From Shewanella marisflavi (GTDB taxonomy: Bacteria; Pseudomonadota; Gammaproteobacteria; Enterobacterales; Shewanellaceae): DNA of 64,000 nt. Shown here piece by piece: positions 51,002 through 62,121 of the stretch. Numbering within the stretch: the stretch's first letter is position 1; every line of letters begins with the position of its first letter. The stretch covers positions 868,001-932,000 of the forward strand of contig NZ_JAKIKX010000001.1 of NCBI RefSeq assembly GCF_023283925.1. The letters run 5' to 3'. Under the pieces are notes generated by a model that was not told the origin of the DNA, made no database searches, and saw nothing but the letters and a program-made list of their open reading frames with translations. Made by a program: the position numbers and the translations under genes.

Positions 51002-51625
51002 GTGGAAATTTATAGCACAGAAGAACAACAAGTCGATGCTATCAAACAGTTCTGGAAAGACTATGGCAGCTCGATTGTCATAGGTGCAGTAGTGGGCCTG
51101 GGTGGCCTGTATAGCTGGAACTACTATTCAGATTATAAAGTGGCTCAGGCCGAACAAGCCTCTGAAGCTTTCCAAACTATTAGCAATTCGGTGAAGGCCG
51201 ATTCAAGCATGTTGGCTGCGGCCGAGAGCTTTGCTAAAGATCATGGTAGCCAGCAAGGCTATCAAGCTTTGTTACAACTGATTGTAGCTAAAGCGGCTGT
51301 AGAAGCCGGTGAGCTGGAGAAGGCTGAGCAGGCGCTTAAGCAGATCCTGGCCGACAAGCCAGAAGAGGGGCTTGTGGCACTGGCGGCTTTGCGTCTTGCT
51401 CGTGTACAAGCTGAGCAAGGTCAGTTGGCCACTGCGCTGGCAACCCTTGAGCAGATCAATACCCCAGCCTTTAGCGTACAACGCGACGAGTTAAAAGGTG
51501 ATTTCCTGGTACGTCAAGGCGAAGCCGACAAGGCCAAGAGCGCCTATCAATCAGCCCTAGATAATGGCGGTGCGACTTCAAGCCCAGCATTACAGATGAA
51601 GCTAGATAACCTGAACAAGGCATAA
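51002..51625 (+). CDS. yfgM: YfgM-like ancillary SecYEG translocon subunit
   Basis: A 207-residue bitopic protein. A cytoplasmic N-terminus (MEIYSTEEQQVDAIKQFWKDYG) is followed by one membrane helix (about 23-42) and a periplasmic TPR-like domain. This is YfgM, which works with the translocon and periplasmic chaperones. GTG 51002 is preceded by AGAGGAAGAG, an excellent ribosome binding site. It lies between hisS and bamB, as in most relatives. Confidence 0.93.
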   Translation: MEIYSTEEQQVDAIKQFWKDYGSSIVIGAVVGLGGLYSWNYYSDYKVAQAEQASEAFQTISNSVKADSSMLAAAESFAKDHGSQQGYQALLQLIVAKAAVEAGELEKAEQALKQILADKPEEGLVALAALRLARVQAEQGQLATALATLEQINTPAFSVQRDELKGDFLVRQGEADKAKSAYQSALDNGGATSSPALQMKLDNLNKA

Positions 51626-51636
51626 GGAAGCTGCCC

Positions 51637-52824
51637 ATGAAGTCTTGGTGCAAAACATTACTGGCGTGTAGCCTGAGCCTGGGTTTGCTGTCGGCCTGTT
51701 CTTCCAATGATGTCGAAGAAGAGCCGGTCAGTCCGCTGCCGGAGATCGAAGCAAGTGTCTTTCCTGAGGTGAGCTGGAGTACCTCTGTCGGTAAGGGAGT
51801 GGGAGATTACTACTCCAATATCCGTCCGGCGGTGCGATACGACAAGTTGTTTGTGATGGATCGTCATGGCGAAGTGGCCGCCTATGATGAGGCCTCTGGC
51901 GAGCAGGTATGGTCTATTGATATCAGCTCCTGGTTTAAAGAGCGGGCGCTGGCCAAAAATAAAGGCGCGCGTCTCTCTTCTGGCATCACCGCCGCTCGTA
52001 ACAAGGTGTTTTTTGGCGGTGAGAGTGGTTTGCTCGCTGCTGCCGATGCTGAAACTGGCGAGATGATTTGGCATGTTATTGCTGGCGGTGAGCTGTTATC
52101 TGCACCGACCGTCGGTGAAGATGTGGTCGTGGTTCACACCAGTACAGGTAGCCTAGAAGCCTACAATGTCGACAATGGCGAGAAGCTCTGGGTTTATGAG
52201 AATAAGCTACCGACACTGACCCTTAGAGGCACTGGTGCCGCGGCTTATGAAGCTGGTGGTTTCTTCGTTGGTACTGCCGATGGCAAAGTTGCTGTGATAG
52301 TGAAAGCCAATGGTCAGGCCGCATGGGAGCAGCCTATCTATACGCCCAAAGGCGGTAACGAGTTTACTCGCATGGCTGATGTGGATATGAAGCCGCTGAT
52401 CGTGGGCGATAACATCTATGCCGTGAGTTACAATGGTAACCTGGTGTCGATGGAACTACGCACCGGACGTATTGTTTGGAGCCGCAAGTATTCAAGCTTC
52501 AATGAGCTGGACTCTGCTGGTCTGAACCTTTATCTGGTGGATGATCACAGCCGTATCTATGCGGTCGACAAGCGCAACGGTCTGGAAAGCTGGAGCAACA
52601 GCGAGCTGACTAACCGTGAATTGACCTCACCTATGGTCTATAAAGACTATTTAGTTGTGGGAGATTTTGAAGGTTATCTGCATTTCATCGATCGCGCCTC
52701 AGGTAAGCTTGTGGGGCGGGTTGAAGTGGATAATTCAGGTTTGTTTAGCCAGCCACTGGTAATAGATGATAAGATCTACGTCCAGAGTCGCGATGGCAAG
52801 GTAGCAAGAATTACGCTTCCCTAA
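51637..52824 (+). CDS. bamB: Outer membrane assembly lipoprotein BamB
   Basis: A 395-residue lipoprotein of the BAM complex. A signal peptide ends at the lipobox LLSACSS (Cys about 21), and the rest is an eight-bladed PQQ/WD-type beta propeller with repeated GxxLxAxDxxTGExxW units (for instance AYDEASGEQVWSI, AADAETGEMIWHV, AYNVDNGEKLWVY). It starts 11 bp after yfgM. A terminator separates it from der. Confidence 0.95.
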   Translation: MKSWCKTLLACSLSLGLLSACSSNDVEEEPVSPLPEIEASVFPEVSWSTSVGKGVGDYYSNIRPAVRYDKLFVMDRHGEVAAYDEASGEQVWSIDISSWFKERALAKNKGARLSSGITAARNKVFFGGESGLLAAADAETGEMIWHVIAGGELLSAPTVGEDVVVVHTSTGSLEAYNVDNGEKLWVYENKLPTLTLRGTGAAAYEAGGFFVGTADGKVAVIVKANGQAAWEQPIYTPKGGNEFTRMADVDMKPLIVGDNIYAVSYNGNLVSMELRTGRIVWSRKYSSFNELDSAGLNLYLVDDHSRIYAVDKRNGLESWSNSELTNRELTSPMVYKDYLVVGDFEGYLHFIDRASGKLVGRVEVDNSGLFSQPLVIDDKIYVQSRDGKVARITLP

Positions 52825-52843
52825 GGCGAGCTTTAACAGTTTT

Positions 52844-52876
52844 TAAAGCCCCTGGACCTTGTGCTGGGGGCTTTTT
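52844..52876 (+). terminator. Rho-independent terminator after bamB
   Basis: Stem AAAGCCCC / GGGGCTTT with a loop of about 14 bases, followed by T-rich sequence. Confidence 0.85.
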
Positions 52877-52918
52877 ATTTAAGATATTCAGATAGATTTG
52901 TAAATTAGAGGCAAGAAA

Positions 52919-54388
52919 ATGATTCCAGTTGTGGCCTTGGTTGGCCGACCAAACGTAGGTAAGTCGACCCTGTTTAATCGTCTTACGCGCACCAGAGACG
53001 CCTTGGTAGCTGACTACCCAGGTCTGACTCGGGATCGTAAGTATGGTCGTGCACATCTATCTGGTTATGAATTCATCGTAGTAGATACCGGTGGTATCGA
53101 TGGCACCGAAGAGGGGATCGAAACCCGCATGGCTGAGCAGTCGCTGGCGGCGATCGAAGAGGCCGATGTGGTGCTGTTTTTAACCGACGCCCGCGCCGGT
53201 TTGACCGCTGCCGATGAGGCGATTGCCGAGCATCTGCGCCGCCGTGAAAAAACCACCTTCGTCGTTGCTAACAAGGTCGATGGTATCGACGCCGATTCGT
53301 CTTGCGCCGAGTTTTGGGCGCTGGGATTGGGTGAGGTCTACCAGATGGCTGCCGCTCAAGGTCGTGGCGTGACTAATATGATCGAATATGCTCTGACCCC
53401 TTATGCCGAAGCCTTAGGCCTCACACGCGACGATGAGGGCGATGAGGAAAGCGACGAGCGTGAGTACACAGAGGAAGAAGCCGAAGCCGAACAGAAGCGT
53501 CTGCAGGATCTGCCGATCAAACTGGCGATTATCGGTAAGCCAAACGTAGGTAAGTCGACGCTGACTAACCGTATCCTGGGCGAAGAGCGCGTTGTCGTGT
53601 ATGACGAGCCAGGTACGACGCGTGACAGCATCTATATTCCACTGGAACGCGATGGCCAGGAATATGTGATTATCGACACTGCCGGTGTGCGTCGTCGTAG
53701 CAAGGTACATGAAACCGTTGAGAAGTTTTCGGTGATCAAGACCCTTAAAGCGGTGGAAGATGCCAACGTGGTGCTCTTGGTGGTCGATGCCCGTGAAGGG
53801 ATCGCCGAGCAAGATCTTGGCCTGCTGGGCTTTGCCCTGAACGCAGGTCGCGCGCTGGTGATCGCTGTCAACAAGTGGGACGGTATCGATCAAGAAATTA
53901 AAGAGCGGGTGAAGAGCGAGCTCGACCGTCGTTTGGGCTTTATCGATTTTGCCCGTATTCACTTCATCTCGGCGTTACATGGCACTGGGGTGGGGCATCT
54001 GTTTGAATCTGTGCAGGAAGCGTACGAGAGTGCGACTTGCCGCGTCAGCACTTCAATGCTGACCCGCATCATGCAGATGGCGCAGGAAGATCATCAGCCG
54101 CCATTGGTTAACGGTCGCCGAGTGAAGCTTAAGTACGCTCATGCTGGCGGATATAACCCGCCTATCGTGGTGATCCATGGTAATCAGGTGAAGAAGCTGC
54201 CGGACTCTTACAAGCGCTTCATGATGAACTACTATCGCCGCTCGCTCAAGGTGATGGGGACGCCAATTCAGGTGCGCTTCCAGGAAGGGGGCAACCCGTT
54301 CGATGGCCTCAACACTAAGAAGTTGACTGTGAGTCAGGAGCGTCGTCGTAAGCGTATGATGAGCCACATCAAAGACAAGAAGAAGTAA
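52919..54388 (+). CDS. der: Ribosome biogenesis GTPase Der (EngA)
   Basis: A 489-residue GTPase with two tandem G domains and a C-terminal KH-like domain, needed for 50S assembly. Each G domain has its P-loop: GRPNVGKST (about 8-16) and GKPNVGKST (about 206-214), as well as NKVD/NKWD specificity motifs. An acidic linker ([21 protein letters not shown]) joins the G domains. Conserved gene order after bamB. Confidence 0.97.
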   Translation: MIPVVALVGRPNVGKSTLFNRLTRTRDALVADYPGLTRDRKYGRAHLSGYEFIVVDTGGIDGTEEGIETRMAEQSLAAIEEADVVLFLTDARAGLTAADEAIAEHLRRREKTTFVVANKVDGIDADSSCAEFWALGLGEVYQMAAAQGRGVTNMIEYALTPYAEALGLTRDDEGDEESDEREYTEEEAEAEQKRLQDLPIKLAIIGKPNVGKSTLTNRILGEERVVVYDEPGTTRDSIYIPLERDGQEYVIIDTAGVRRRSKVHETVEKFSVIKTLKAVEDANVVLLVVDAREGIAEQDLGLLGFALNAGRALVIAVNKWDGIDQEIKERVKSELDRRLGFIDFARIHFISALHGTGVGHLFESVQEAYESATCRVSTSMLTRIMQMAQEDHQPPLVNGRRVKLKYAHAGGYNPPIVVIHGNQVKKLPDSYKRFMMNYYRRSLKVMGTPIQVRFQEGGNPFDGLNTKKLTVSQERRRKRMMSHIKDKKK

Positions 54389-54407
54389 TCTTCCTTGTCG
54401 TTATCTA

Positions 54408-54435
54408 AGGTCAGCCATTGTGCTGGCCTTTTTTA
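54408..54435 (+). terminator. Rho-independent terminator after der
   Basis: Stem AAGGTCAGC / GCTGGCCTT (one G-T pair) with a 6-base loop, followed by six T. Confidence 0.85.
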
Positions 54436-54612
54436 TTGGTCATGCCTGATTGTTTAAAATCGTTGTCTGGGTGTTTTGGTATATTTCGCTGCTTTGTGTT
54501 TTGTTCTTGGTTTTACATGCTGTATAAGGTGGTTTTGGCGAGTCTTTGTGGTGATGGCGACTATACTTAAAGTGCAGTATTTAAGGTAGTTAAACTCACC
54601 TAAGGATATGTT

Positions 54613-55146
54613 ATGAAACACCAACAACCCCTGTTGCTTGCTATTTTTCTGGCATTTTTGGCTAGCGCCGCTCAAGCAGCAGATAAACAGGCCTTATTGG
54701 CGGATGCTCTCAGCGCCGCTCCGCCGACCCTGAGGGATAAGGTCACAGTGATGGATTGGGACAAGAATGTCCTGCAACAAGGCAGCAGCAACTATACCTG
54801 CTTTCCAACGCCACCAAGCTTAAAAGGTACGGCGCCTATGTGTATGGATGGCCCCTAGATGGAGTGGGCCGATGCCTGGAGTAACAAGAAGCCGTTTCAA
54901 GCCAAGGCGGTAGGTATCTCCTACATGCTGGCTGGTGATGGTGGAGCGAGCAACACAGATCCCTACGCCGAAGGCGAAACCCAAGATAATCAATGGATTG
55001 TTGAAGGGCCGCACCTGATGATCATCATGCCTGATCCGGCATTACTCGATAGTCTACCAACCGATCCCTATGCGGGAGGTCCCTATGTGATGTGGAAGGG
55101 CACGCCCTATGCTCATATCATGGTGCCGGTTGGCCCGAGAAAGTAA
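54613..55146 (+). pseudogene. Secreted protein gene interrupted by an in-frame amber codon
   Basis: Two open segments in the same frame are separated only by TAG at 54856-54858. The first (81 residues) has a signal peptide (about 1-22, AQA-A) and the stretch SSNYTCFPTPPSLKGTAPMCMDGP. The second resumes with MEWADAWSNKKPFQAKAVGISYMLAGDGGASNTDP and runs to a normal TAA. Together they give one 178-codon protein. In related proteins I would expect Trp here, so a TGG to TAG change is the simplest cause. No other lesion is visible, suggesting a recent mutation, suppression, or a sequencing error. Confidence 0.78.
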
Positions 55147-55166
55147 AAGACTCACTGTCTGACTCA

Positions 55167-55188
55167 AACGCCCGCAAGGGCGTTTTTT
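55167..55188 (+). terminator. Rho-independent terminator after the interrupted gene
   Basis: Stem AACGCCC / GGGCGTT with a GCAA tetraloop followed by T-rich sequence. It lies between converging genes. Confidence 0.9.
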
Positions 55189-55202
55189 GATCTTAACCTG
55201 AC

Positions 55203-56531
55203 TCAATTGACCGTAGAGTAAACTTCGCCATCGAGCAGCTTAGTGGTGAGGCGATCGCCTGCTTTAACATCTGAGCAGCGCTGTAGTACCTTGCCCTTGG
55301 CATCTAAGGTGATGCTGTAGCCACGGCTTAGGGTCGCTAAGGGGCTGACGGTTTCTAGCTGATGGGCGGCATACTCTAGGGAGCGCTGGGCATCGTTAAG
55401 CCTTGCCTGCATGGCGCTATGCAGTCTTTGCTCCTGGTTGGTTAGGCGGTTGCTGGCCAAGGCGAGCTGATGGCTGGGTGAGACCCGATGTAATCTAGCG
55501 TGTAGCTGTTGTTGGTTACGCTCTAGTTTATGTAATTTTGAATTTAGCGCGGCGCAAAGCTTAAGCTGCATCTCATCGAAGCGCTGCTCATACACTTGTA
55601 AGCGACGCTTGGGATCTTGTCGTTGTAGCCTATGCTCGAGTTGCGAAAAGCGCTGCGCCTGTTTGAGGCCGTAATGCTGCCAGCCCTGTCTGAGGCGGGT
55701 CATGGCCATCTTGAGCTTATCAGCCTTACTTAAGGCATCTTGGGATAACAGTTCAGCCGCCGCCGAAGGCGTTGGGGCACGTAGGTCGGCCACATAATCG
55801 CTGATGGTGGTATCCACTTCATGACCCACCGCCGAGACCACAGGTAGTGCGCTGTTGTAGATGGTATGAGCCAAGGCCTCGCTGTTAAAGCTCCAGAGAT
55901 CTTCCAGGGATCCGCCCCCTCGGGTAAGCAGCAATACATCGACCTCCATCCTGTCGTTAGCCTGCATGATGGCGTGACATAAAGATTTGTCGGCATACTC
56001 CCCCTGTACCTGGCTCGGATAGATAATCACCTCAATGGAGGGATCACGCCGTTTAAGTACATGGAGAACATCTCTGATGGCGGCACCTGTGGCCGAGGTA
56101 ACCACGCCGATACGCTGAATATTGCTTGGTAATGGTCGCTTAGTGTCGGCAGCAAAGAGTCCTTCAGCGGCCAGCTTCAGCTTAAGGGCTTCATATTGCT
56201 GGGCGAGCAGGCCATCACCTGCGGGTAACATGGAGTCGATAATCAGTTGATAATCGCCTCTGGGTTCGTAGACGCTGATGGCGCCCTTAACTAATACCTG
56301 TTGACCATTGGCCGGACGAAAGGTGACAGCACGGTTGCGTCCCTTAAACATGGCGGCGCGGATTTGGGCATAATTATCTTTTAAGGTGAGATACCAATGG
56401 CCTGAACTGGGGGCCGAAAAATTGGATATTTCTGCTTCAAGCCAGACTTTACCCAGTTCACCTTCGAGCAATTGCCTGACTTCGCCATTGAGGCGCGAGA
56501 CGGTGTAAACATTATTTTTCGGCATTTTCAT
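55203..56531 (-). CDS. xseA: Exodeoxyribonuclease VII large subunit
   Basis: A 442-residue nuclease subunit degrading single-stranded DNA. An N-terminal OB fold (about 5-105, [31 protein letters not shown]) is followed by the catalytic domain with [45 protein letters not shown] and [29 protein letters not shown], then a long coiled coil (about 270-390). It is divergent from guaB. ATG 56531 and 56525 are equally possible. Confidence 0.96.
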   Translation of the reverse strand: MKMPKNNVYTVSRLNGEVRQLLEGELGKVWLEAEISNFSAPSSGHWYLTLKDNYAQIRAAMFKGRNRAVTFRPANGQQVLVKGAISVYEPRGDYQLIIDSMLPAGDGLLAQQYEALKLKLAAEGLFAADTKRPLPSNIQRIGVVTSATGAAIRDVLHVLKRRDPSIEVIIYPSQVQGEYADKSLCHAIMQANDRMEVDVLLLTRGGGSLEDLWSFNSEALAHTIYNSALPVVSAVGHEVDTTISDYVADLRAPTPSAAAELLSQDALSKADKLKMAMTRLRQGWQHYGLKQAQRFSQLEHRLQRQDPKRRLQVYEQRFDEMQLKLCAALNSKLHKLERNQQQLHARLHRVSPSHQLALASNRLTNQEQRLHSAMQARLNDAQRSLEYAAHQLETVSPLATLSRGYSITLDAKGKVLQRCSDVKAGDRLTTKLLDGEVYSTVN

Positions 56532-56650
56532 AGATATTTTGCAACTAAAGCGACTTTTTTACTATTTTCCATTTACCAAGCCCAATATGCAAGGTATAAT
56601 CCCGCCGCAATATTTTACCTCTTATATCACCTACATGGGGAGATGTTGCC

Positions 56651-58117
56651 ATGCTACGTTTAAAAAAAGAAGCACTAACCTTTGATGATGTGTTGCTTGT
56701 TCCTGCACACTCGACCGTACTCCCTAACACTGCCGTTCTCAAGACTCGTTTAACCCAAAAGATAGAACTCAATATGCCAATTGTGTCTGCAGCCATGGAT
56801 ACCGTGACTGAAGCGCGCCTTGCCATTGCGATGGCACAGGAAGGTGGTATTGGTTTTATCCATAAAAATATGAGCATAGAGCAGCAGGCCGAGCAAGTTC
56901 GCCAAGTGAAGATCTATGAAGCCGGTATCGTTCAGCAACCTGTAACGGTCACGCCAAATACCACACTTGAGCAACTGAAAGTGTTGACGGAGAAAAACGG
57001 CTTTGCCGGTTATCCTGTAGTCGATGAAGCCAATGAGTTGGTGGGTATCATCACAGGTCGTGATGTGCGCTTCATTACCGATTGGTCTCGTACCGTCGAC
57101 CAGGTGATGACGCCTAAAGAGCGCCTGGTAACAGTACCAGAAGGCACTCCGCTGGATGAAGTGCAGAAGTTGATGCATGCTCACCGCGTCGAGAAAGTCC
57201 TGGTGGTTGACGCTGACTTTAGACTCAAAGGTCTTATTACCGTAAAAGATTTCCAAAAAGCAGAAGAGAAGCCAAACGCTTGTAAAGACGAATTTGGTCG
57301 CTTGCGTGTTGGTGCCGCTGTCGGTGCCGGTGCCGGTAACGAAGCGCGTGTCGATGCACTGGTAAAAGCCGGTATCGACGTCTTGCTTATCGATTCATCT
57401 CACGGCCACTCTGAAGGTGTGCTACAGCGTATTCGTGACACCCGCGCCAAGTACCCAGATCTACAGATTGTTGGTGGTAACGTGGCGACAGCCGAAGGTG
57501 CTCTGGCACTGGTTGAAGCCGGTGTGAACGCCGTTAAGGTGGGTATTGGCCCTGGCTCTATCTGTACTACTCGTATCGTCACTGGTGTGGGCGTGCCGCA
57601 AATCACCGCAGTATCAGATGCCGCCGCAGCGGTTAAGCATCTGGATATTCCTGTTATCGCCGATGGCGGTATCCGCTTCTCAGGCGACTTAGCTAAAGCG
57701 CTGGCCGCAGGTGCATCATGCATCATGGCAGGCTCGATGTTTGCCGGTACCGATGAGGCGCCAGGTGAAACTGAGCTATACAATGGTCGCGCTTATAAGT
57801 CTTATCGCGGCATGGGCTCTCTGGGCGCCATGACTCAAGGCTCTTCTGACCGTTACTTCCAAAGCGATAACGCCGCCGACAAACTGGTACCTGAGGGTAT
57901 TGAAGGTCGCGTACCATACAAGGGTAAGCTAAAAGAGATCATCCACCAGTACATGGGTGGCCTGCGTTCATGCATGGGCCTCACAGGTTGTCCTACTATT
58001 AAAGATCTTAACGAGAAGGCGGAGTTTGTGAAGGTGACCTCGGCGGGTATGGGTGAATCCCACGTCCATGATGTGACCATCAGCAAAGAAGCGCCTAACT
58101 ATCGTAGCCGTTCTTAA
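56651..58117 (+). CDS. guaB: Inosine-5'-monophosphate dehydrogenase
   Basis: A 488-residue enzyme oxidising IMP to XMP. The TIM barrel is interrupted by a CBS pair (about 95-205). The active-site loop [20 protein letters not shown] carries the catalytic Cys and the flap ARG-type region is [16 protein letters not shown]. The ribosome binding site GGGGAG is 8 bases before the ATG. guaA follows after about 106 bp with a hairpin between them. Confidence 0.97.
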   Translation: MLRLKKEALTFDDVLLVPAHSTVLPNTAVLKTRLTQKIELNMPIVSAAMDTVTEARLAIAMAQEGGIGFIHKNMSIEQQAEQVRQVKIYEAGIVQQPVTVTPNTTLEQLKVLTEKNGFAGYPVVDEANELVGIITGRDVRFITDWSRTVDQVMTPKERLVTVPEGTPLDEVQKLMHAHRVEKVLVVDADFRLKGLITVKDFQKAEEKPNACKDEFGRLRVGAAVGAGAGNEARVDALVKAGIDVLLIDSSHGHSEGVLQRIRDTRAKYPDLQIVGGNVATAEGALALVEAGVNAVKVGIGPGSICTTRIVTGVGVPQITAVSDAAAAVKHLDIPVIADGGIRFSGDLAKALAAGASCIMAGSMFAGTDEAPGETELYNGRAYKSYRGMGSLGAMTQGSSDRYFQSDNAADKLVPEGIEGRVPYKGKLKEIIHQYMGGLRSCMGLTGCPTIKDLNEKAEFVKVTSAGMGESHVHDVTISKEAPNYRSRS

Positions 58118-58128
58118 TTATTGAAATC

Positions 58129-58161
58129 AGGCAGTGTCATTGAAAAATACACTGCCTTTTC
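58129..58161 (+). terminator. Hairpin between guaB and guaA
   Basis: A perfect 9-bp stem AGGCAGTGT / ACACTGCCT with an 11-base loop, followed by TTTC. It is a partial terminator that may set the guaB to guaA ratio. Confidence 0.7.
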
Positions 58162-58223
58162 TTAAGCCAGGTATCGATAAATGTCGAACATTGGCGAAAA
58201 TTCTGAAAGATAAAAGGTAAAGC

Positions 58224-59801
58224 ATGAGCAACATTCATGATCATAAGATCCTCATTCTCGATTTTGGATCTCAGTACACGCAATTGATTGCCCGCCGTAT
58301 CCGTGAGATCGGTGTTTACTGTGAGCTTTGGGCCTGGGATGTGTCTGAAGAGCAGATCAAGGGCTTTGCGCCTAACGGTATTATTCTGGCTGGTGGCCCA
58401 GAGAGTGTCACTGCCGACAACTCACCTCGTGCTCCTGAATATGTCTTTAATGCAGGCGTGCCTGTACTGGGGATCTGCTACGGTATGCAGACCATGTCAG
58501 AGCAGCTGGGCGGCAAGGTGATCCAGGGGATTGGCGAAGGCGAATTCGGTTATGCCCAGATTGAAATACAGTCTCCTTCAGAGCTGTTCAAGAGCATCGA
58601 AGATGCGGTCAGCGATAGTGGCAAGGCGCTGCTTGACGTCTGGATGAGCCATGGCGATAAGGTTTCTGAGATCCCTGAAGGTTTCGTGACTGTGGCTAAG
58701 ACAGACACCTGTCCTTACGCGGCAATGGCCAACGAAGAGAAGCGTTTCTACGGTGTTCAGTTCCACCCAGAAGTGACTCACACCCGTCAGGGTAAGCGTA
58801 TGCTTGAGCATTTCGCCCTGGATATCTGCCAATGTGAAGCCAACTGGAAACCTTCTTCTATCATCGAAGACGCGGTTGCTCGTATCAAGGAGCAGGTTGG
58901 GGATGACGAGGTTATCCTGGGTCTATCTGGTGGTGTTGACTCATCGGTAGTGGCCATGCTGCTGCACCGCGCTATTGGCAGCAAACTGACCTGTGTGTTT
59001 GTTGATAACGGTCTGCTGCGCCTGAATGAAGCCGACCAGGTACTAGAGATGTTTGGCGACCACTTTGGTCTCAACATCGTTCATGTAGACGCCGAAAACC
59101 GTTTCCTCGACGCCCTAGCTGGTGAAGCCGAGCCAGAAGCCAAGCGTAAGATCATCGGCAAGGTATTTGTCGATATCTTCGATGAAGAGTCACGTAAGTG
59201 TGTGAACGCCAAGTGGCTGGCCCAAGGCACCATCTACCCAGATGTTATCGAATCGGCAGGCAGTGCCACCGGTAAGGCCCATGTGATCAAGTCACACCAT
59301 AACGTCGGCGGTCTGCCTGATGATATGGAGCTGGGTCTGGTTGAGCCGCTGCGTGAACTGTTTAAAGATGAAGTACGTAAGATAGGTCTGGAACTTGGCC
59401 TGCCTTATAACATGCTTTACCGTCACCCATTCCCAGGACCAGGTCTGGGGGTACGTGTACTGGGTGAAGTGAAGAAAGAGTACTGCGATCTACTGCGCCG
59501 TGCCGATGCCATCTTCATCGAAGAGCTGCATAAAGCCGATCTGTACAACAAGGTGAGCCAAGCCTTTACTGTCTTCCTGCCTGTGCGCAGCGTAGGTGTA
59601 ATGGGTGATGGCCGTAAGTACGACTGGGTTGTATCGCTACGTGCGGTAGAGACCATCGACTTTATGACGGCGCATTGGGCGCACCTGCCATATGATTTCC
59701 TTGGCAGAGTGTCAAACCGCATCATCAATGAGATCGACGGTATCTCTCGTGTGGTTTACGATATCTCAGGTAAGCCACCGGCAACTATCGAGTGGGAATA
59801 A
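58224..59801 (+). CDS. guaA: GMP synthase (glutamine-hydrolysing)
   Basis: A 525-residue enzyme making GMP from XMP, ATP and glutamine. The class I amidotransferase domain has the catalytic Cys in GICYGMQTM and the His/Glu pair in FHPEVTHT; the ATP pyrophosphatase domain has the P-loop [10 protein letters not shown]. The C-terminal dimerisation domain ends in KPPATIEWE. It forms the guaBA pair of guanine nucleotide synthesis. Confidence 0.97.
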   Translation: MSNIHDHKILILDFGSQYTQLIARRIREIGVYCELWAWDVSEEQIKGFAPNGIILAGGPESVTADNSPRAPEYVFNAGVPVLGICYGMQTMSEQLGGKVIQGIGEGEFGYAQIEIQSPSELFKSIEDAVSDSGKALLDVWMSHGDKVSEIPEGFVTVAKTDTCPYAAMANEEKRFYGVQFHPEVTHTRQGKRMLEHFALDICQCEANWKPSSIIEDAVARIKEQVGDDEVILGLSGGVDSSVVAMLLHRAIGSKLTCVFVDNGLLRLNEADQVLEMFGDHFGLNIVHVDAENRFLDALAGEAEPEAKRKIIGKVFVDIFDEESRKCVNAKWLAQGTIYPDVIESAGSATGKAHVIKSHHNVGGLPDDMELGLVEPLRELFKDEVRKIGLELGLPYNMLYRHPFPGPGLGVRVLGEVKKEYCDLLRRADAIFIEELHKADLYNKVSQAFTVFLPVRSVGVMGDGRKYDWVVSLRAVETIDFMTAHWAHLPYDFLGRVSNRIINEIDGISRVVYDISGKPPATIEWE

Positions 59802-59829
59802 TCCTGCGATAGCTTGTAAGCAATAATGG

Positions 59830-59857
59830 AAGGGGCATAGTGATATGCCCCTTTTTT
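59830..59857 (+). terminator. Rho-independent terminator after guaA
   Basis: A perfect 10-bp stem AAGGGGCATA / TATGCCCCTT with a GTGA loop and trailing T. Confidence 0.92.
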
Positions 59858-59922
59858 ATCTAAGAGACATTTCTGACACAGGCCATTATCCTAATAGCGT
59901 TAGTGACTAAAGATCGACAAAG

Positions 59923-60459
59923 ATGAGTAATCCATTGGAAACCCCTGTCAGCCTGGATGAACAGGCGCTAAAAGATGAAGACTATATGCGTCAAGCCATG
60001 ACGCTGGCGGCCGAGGCTGAGCTGCAAGGTGAGGTGCCGGTCGGCGCCCTGCTGGTTAAGGATGATAAGGTGATAGCGACAGGCTATAACCTCAGCATCT
60101 GTCGTCATGATGCCAGTGCTCACGCCGAGATGGAGTGTATTCGCGCCGCGGGGCAGATGGTGGAGAATTATCGTCTGCTCGATACCACCTTGTATGTCAC
60201 CCTAGAGCCTTGCGCCATGTGCGCCGGCGCTATGGTGCACGCCAGAATCGGCCGTCTGGTGTATGGCGCCGACGATCTTAAAACTGGCGCGGCCGGAAGT
60301 GTGCTGGATCTGGTGAGAAACAGCGCCTTTAATCATCAGCTGAGTGTCACCTCAGGGGTACTCGCAACAGAGTGCGGCGAGCAGCTTAGCGCTTTTTTTC
60401 GCCGCCGACGTAAAGAGAAGAAGGCCTTGAAGCAGGCAGAAAAGCAACAAGGGCAATAA
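59923..60459 (+). CDS. tadA: tRNA(Arg) adenosine-34 deaminase
   Basis: A 178-residue zinc deaminase converting A34 to inosine in tRNA-Arg(ACG). The zinc site is HAEMECI (His and catalytic Glu) and PCAMCAGAMVH (two Cys). VPVGALLV and the RIGRLVYGADDLKTGAAGSVLDL segment match TadA. A basic C-terminal tail (RRRRKEKKALKQAEKQQ) is typical of gammaproteobacterial forms. Conserved position between guaA and mltF. Confidence 0.96.
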   Translation: MSNPLETPVSLDEQALKDEDYMRQAMTLAAEAELQGEVPVGALLVKDDKVIATGYNLSICRHDASAHAEMECIRAAGQMVENYRLLDTTLYVTLEPCAMCAGAMVHARIGRLVYGADDLKTGAAGSVLDLVRNSAFNHQLSVTSGVLATECGEQLSAFFRRRRKEKKALKQAEKQQGQ

Positions 60460-60501
60460 GCCCTTGTTTTTGTTGTTTAGCTATCGATTGCTTAAGTTAG
60501 C

Positions 60502-60639
60502 CTAGTCCAGTGAGTTATCGCTGCTGGGCTGCTTGATAAAGGTGAAGAACTGCTTCTGTCGGTTTATCGTGTGTTGATGGCGTATCTTAAGTAGCGTGCG
60601 TCGCCGTGAAGACAGATTGTTTAAGGATTTTTTTCTCAT
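60502..60639 (-). CDS. Small basic protein of 45 residues
   Basis: A short ORF preceded by a consensus AGGAGG (60646-60651) six bases before the ATG, the strongest ribosome binding site in this region. The product (MRKKSLNNLSSRRRTLLKIR at the N-terminus) is rich in Arg, Lys and Gln, has no membrane segment and ends KQPSSDNSLD. It lies between tadA and mltF, on the mltF strand and about 50 bp after its stop. I do not recognise a family. A basic peptide of this kind could bind RNA or the ribosome, but that is a guess. Confidence 0.6.
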   Translation of the reverse strand: MRKKSLNNLSSRRRTLLKIRHQHTINRQKQFFTFIKQPSSDNSLD

Positions 60640-60690
60640 TTTGAACCTCCTCTAGGCCTATCACTCTTCTATACCACAAGCCTGTGACTT

Positions 60691-62121
60691 TTACTCGGGC
60701 TGTGCTCCGGAAATCTCGCTTTGTGATTGCTTTTCGGCCGTTTGTTGTTGCGCTTCCATTATGTCATCTTGTAATTCCTGATGCTGGTTGTCAATCCACA
60801 CTAGGGTGTCGTAATAACGTCTGATGTTATCCACATAATGCACCGCTTCGCTGCCTCGGGCATAGCCATAGCGGGTATGTTTGTAATATTTACGCTTCTG
60901 TAGCAGGGGTAGAACTTTTTTTAGGTCCCGCCAGGCACTGGGGTTAAGTCCCATAGACTGCGCCAGCTTGCGAGCATCTTCTACATGACCATAGCCTATG
61001 TTGTATGAGGCCAAGGCAAACCACATCCGCTGATTTTCCGGGATCGATTCCGGCAGGCGATTGAGGATGTCGCTTAAGTATTTAGCGCCGCCGCGGATAC
61101 TCTGCTCAGGGTCGAGGCGGTTATCGATCCCCATCTGTTTTGCTGTCGGCAGGGTGAGCATCATCAGGCCGCGTACCCCGGTCGGCGAGCGGGCATTGGG
61201 ATTCCAGTGGGATTCCTGATAGGCGGTCGCTGCCAGCTTGCGCCAGTCGAGATCGCCAGCATAATGGACAAAGTCGTCGCGATATTTGGGCAGCTTAGTA
61301 TCTATGGCGCGCAGGAAGGCGCGGGTATCGACATAATCGAAGCGCTTCACATGGGCGAAATATTTCTCATTGAGGTGAGCCAGAGTGCCGGCGCGTTTCT
61401 CTTGATGCCAAAAGCTCAGCAGATCGCTCATCAGTTGATCGCTACCTGTGGGCGGTAACAGCCAGACTACCGCCTGTTCCTCTCTTAGCACTGGGCCGGC
61501 TCTAAGCTCAGGCATGTAGCGGCGATTGATCTCAAAGGTGGTTGAGTCGGCGATGGTATAGCTGATCTCATCACGGGCGATCATCGCCAGCAGCTCTTCG
61601 CTGTCTTTGTCGCCATGCTGATCCCACACCAGCTCAGGGTAGAGCTTTTGCAGATCCGCCAGCGTCTCGATAAAGGAGGAGTCAGAGATCACCGTAATGT
61701 TGTCATCAAGCTGGCTGATATCTGTAGGGTATTTTACCCCCTGCTTGTAGACCAATACCTGATTAACATAATAGAGCGGTGGGCCGAGTCTAAACTGTTC
61801 GCGTCGGCTTTGGGTATCGCCCAGCCCAGCGGCGATAAGATCTATCTCACCCGCTTGCATGGCGCGGTAGAGCTCACCTATGGTGGAGTAGGGCTGCATG
61901 TTGAGCTCAAGCCCCTGATGGTTAGCAAATCGCTCAGCCATCTCATAGTCGAAGCCGGCTACGCCCTGACCCGTGGTGACATAGATCTGCGCGCCATAGA
62001 GGGTGCCGACATTAAGTTGCGTTTTCGGTGCAGGCGTAGAGACTTTTGCTGCGTCCACGCGCTCGCCCTGACAGCCAGTCAGTAGCGAAACACAGAATAG
62101 AATCAGCAGGAAAACTCTCAT
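60691..62121 (-). CDS. mltF: Membrane-bound lytic murein transglycosylase F
   Basis: A 476-residue lipoprotein (lipobox LLTGCQG, Cys about 17). The first domain (about 38-265) resembles ABC amino-acid-binding proteins ([38 protein letters not shown]), and the second is a lysozyme-like SLT domain (about 285-440) with the catalytic Glu in [23 protein letters not shown]. It cleaves peptidoglycan to 1,6-anhydromuropeptides at the outer membrane. Divergent from purL, a usual arrangement. Confidence 0.95.
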   Translation of the reverse strand: MRVFLLILFCVSLLTGCQGERVDAAKVSTPAPKTQLNVGTLYGAQIYVTTGQGVAGFDYEMAERFANHQGLELNMQPYSTIGELYRAMQAGEIDLIAAGLGDTQSRREQFRLGPPLYYVNQVLVYKQGVKYPTDISQLDDNITVISDSSFIETLADLQKLYPELVWDQHGDKDSEELLAMIARDEISYTIADSTTFEINRRYMPELRAGPVLREEQAVVWLLPPTGSDQLMSDLLSFWHQEKRAGTLAHLNEKYFAHVKRFDYVDTRAFLRAIDTKLPKYRDDFVHYAGDLDWRKLAATAYQESHWNPNARSPTGVRGLMMLTLPTAKQMGIDNRLDPEQSIRGGAKYLSDILNRLPESIPENQRMWFALASYNIGYGHVEDARKLAQSMGLNPSAWRDLKKVLPLLQKRKYYKHTRYGYARGSEAVHYVDNIRRYYDTLVWIDNQHQELQDDIMEAQQQTAEKQSQSEISGAQPE

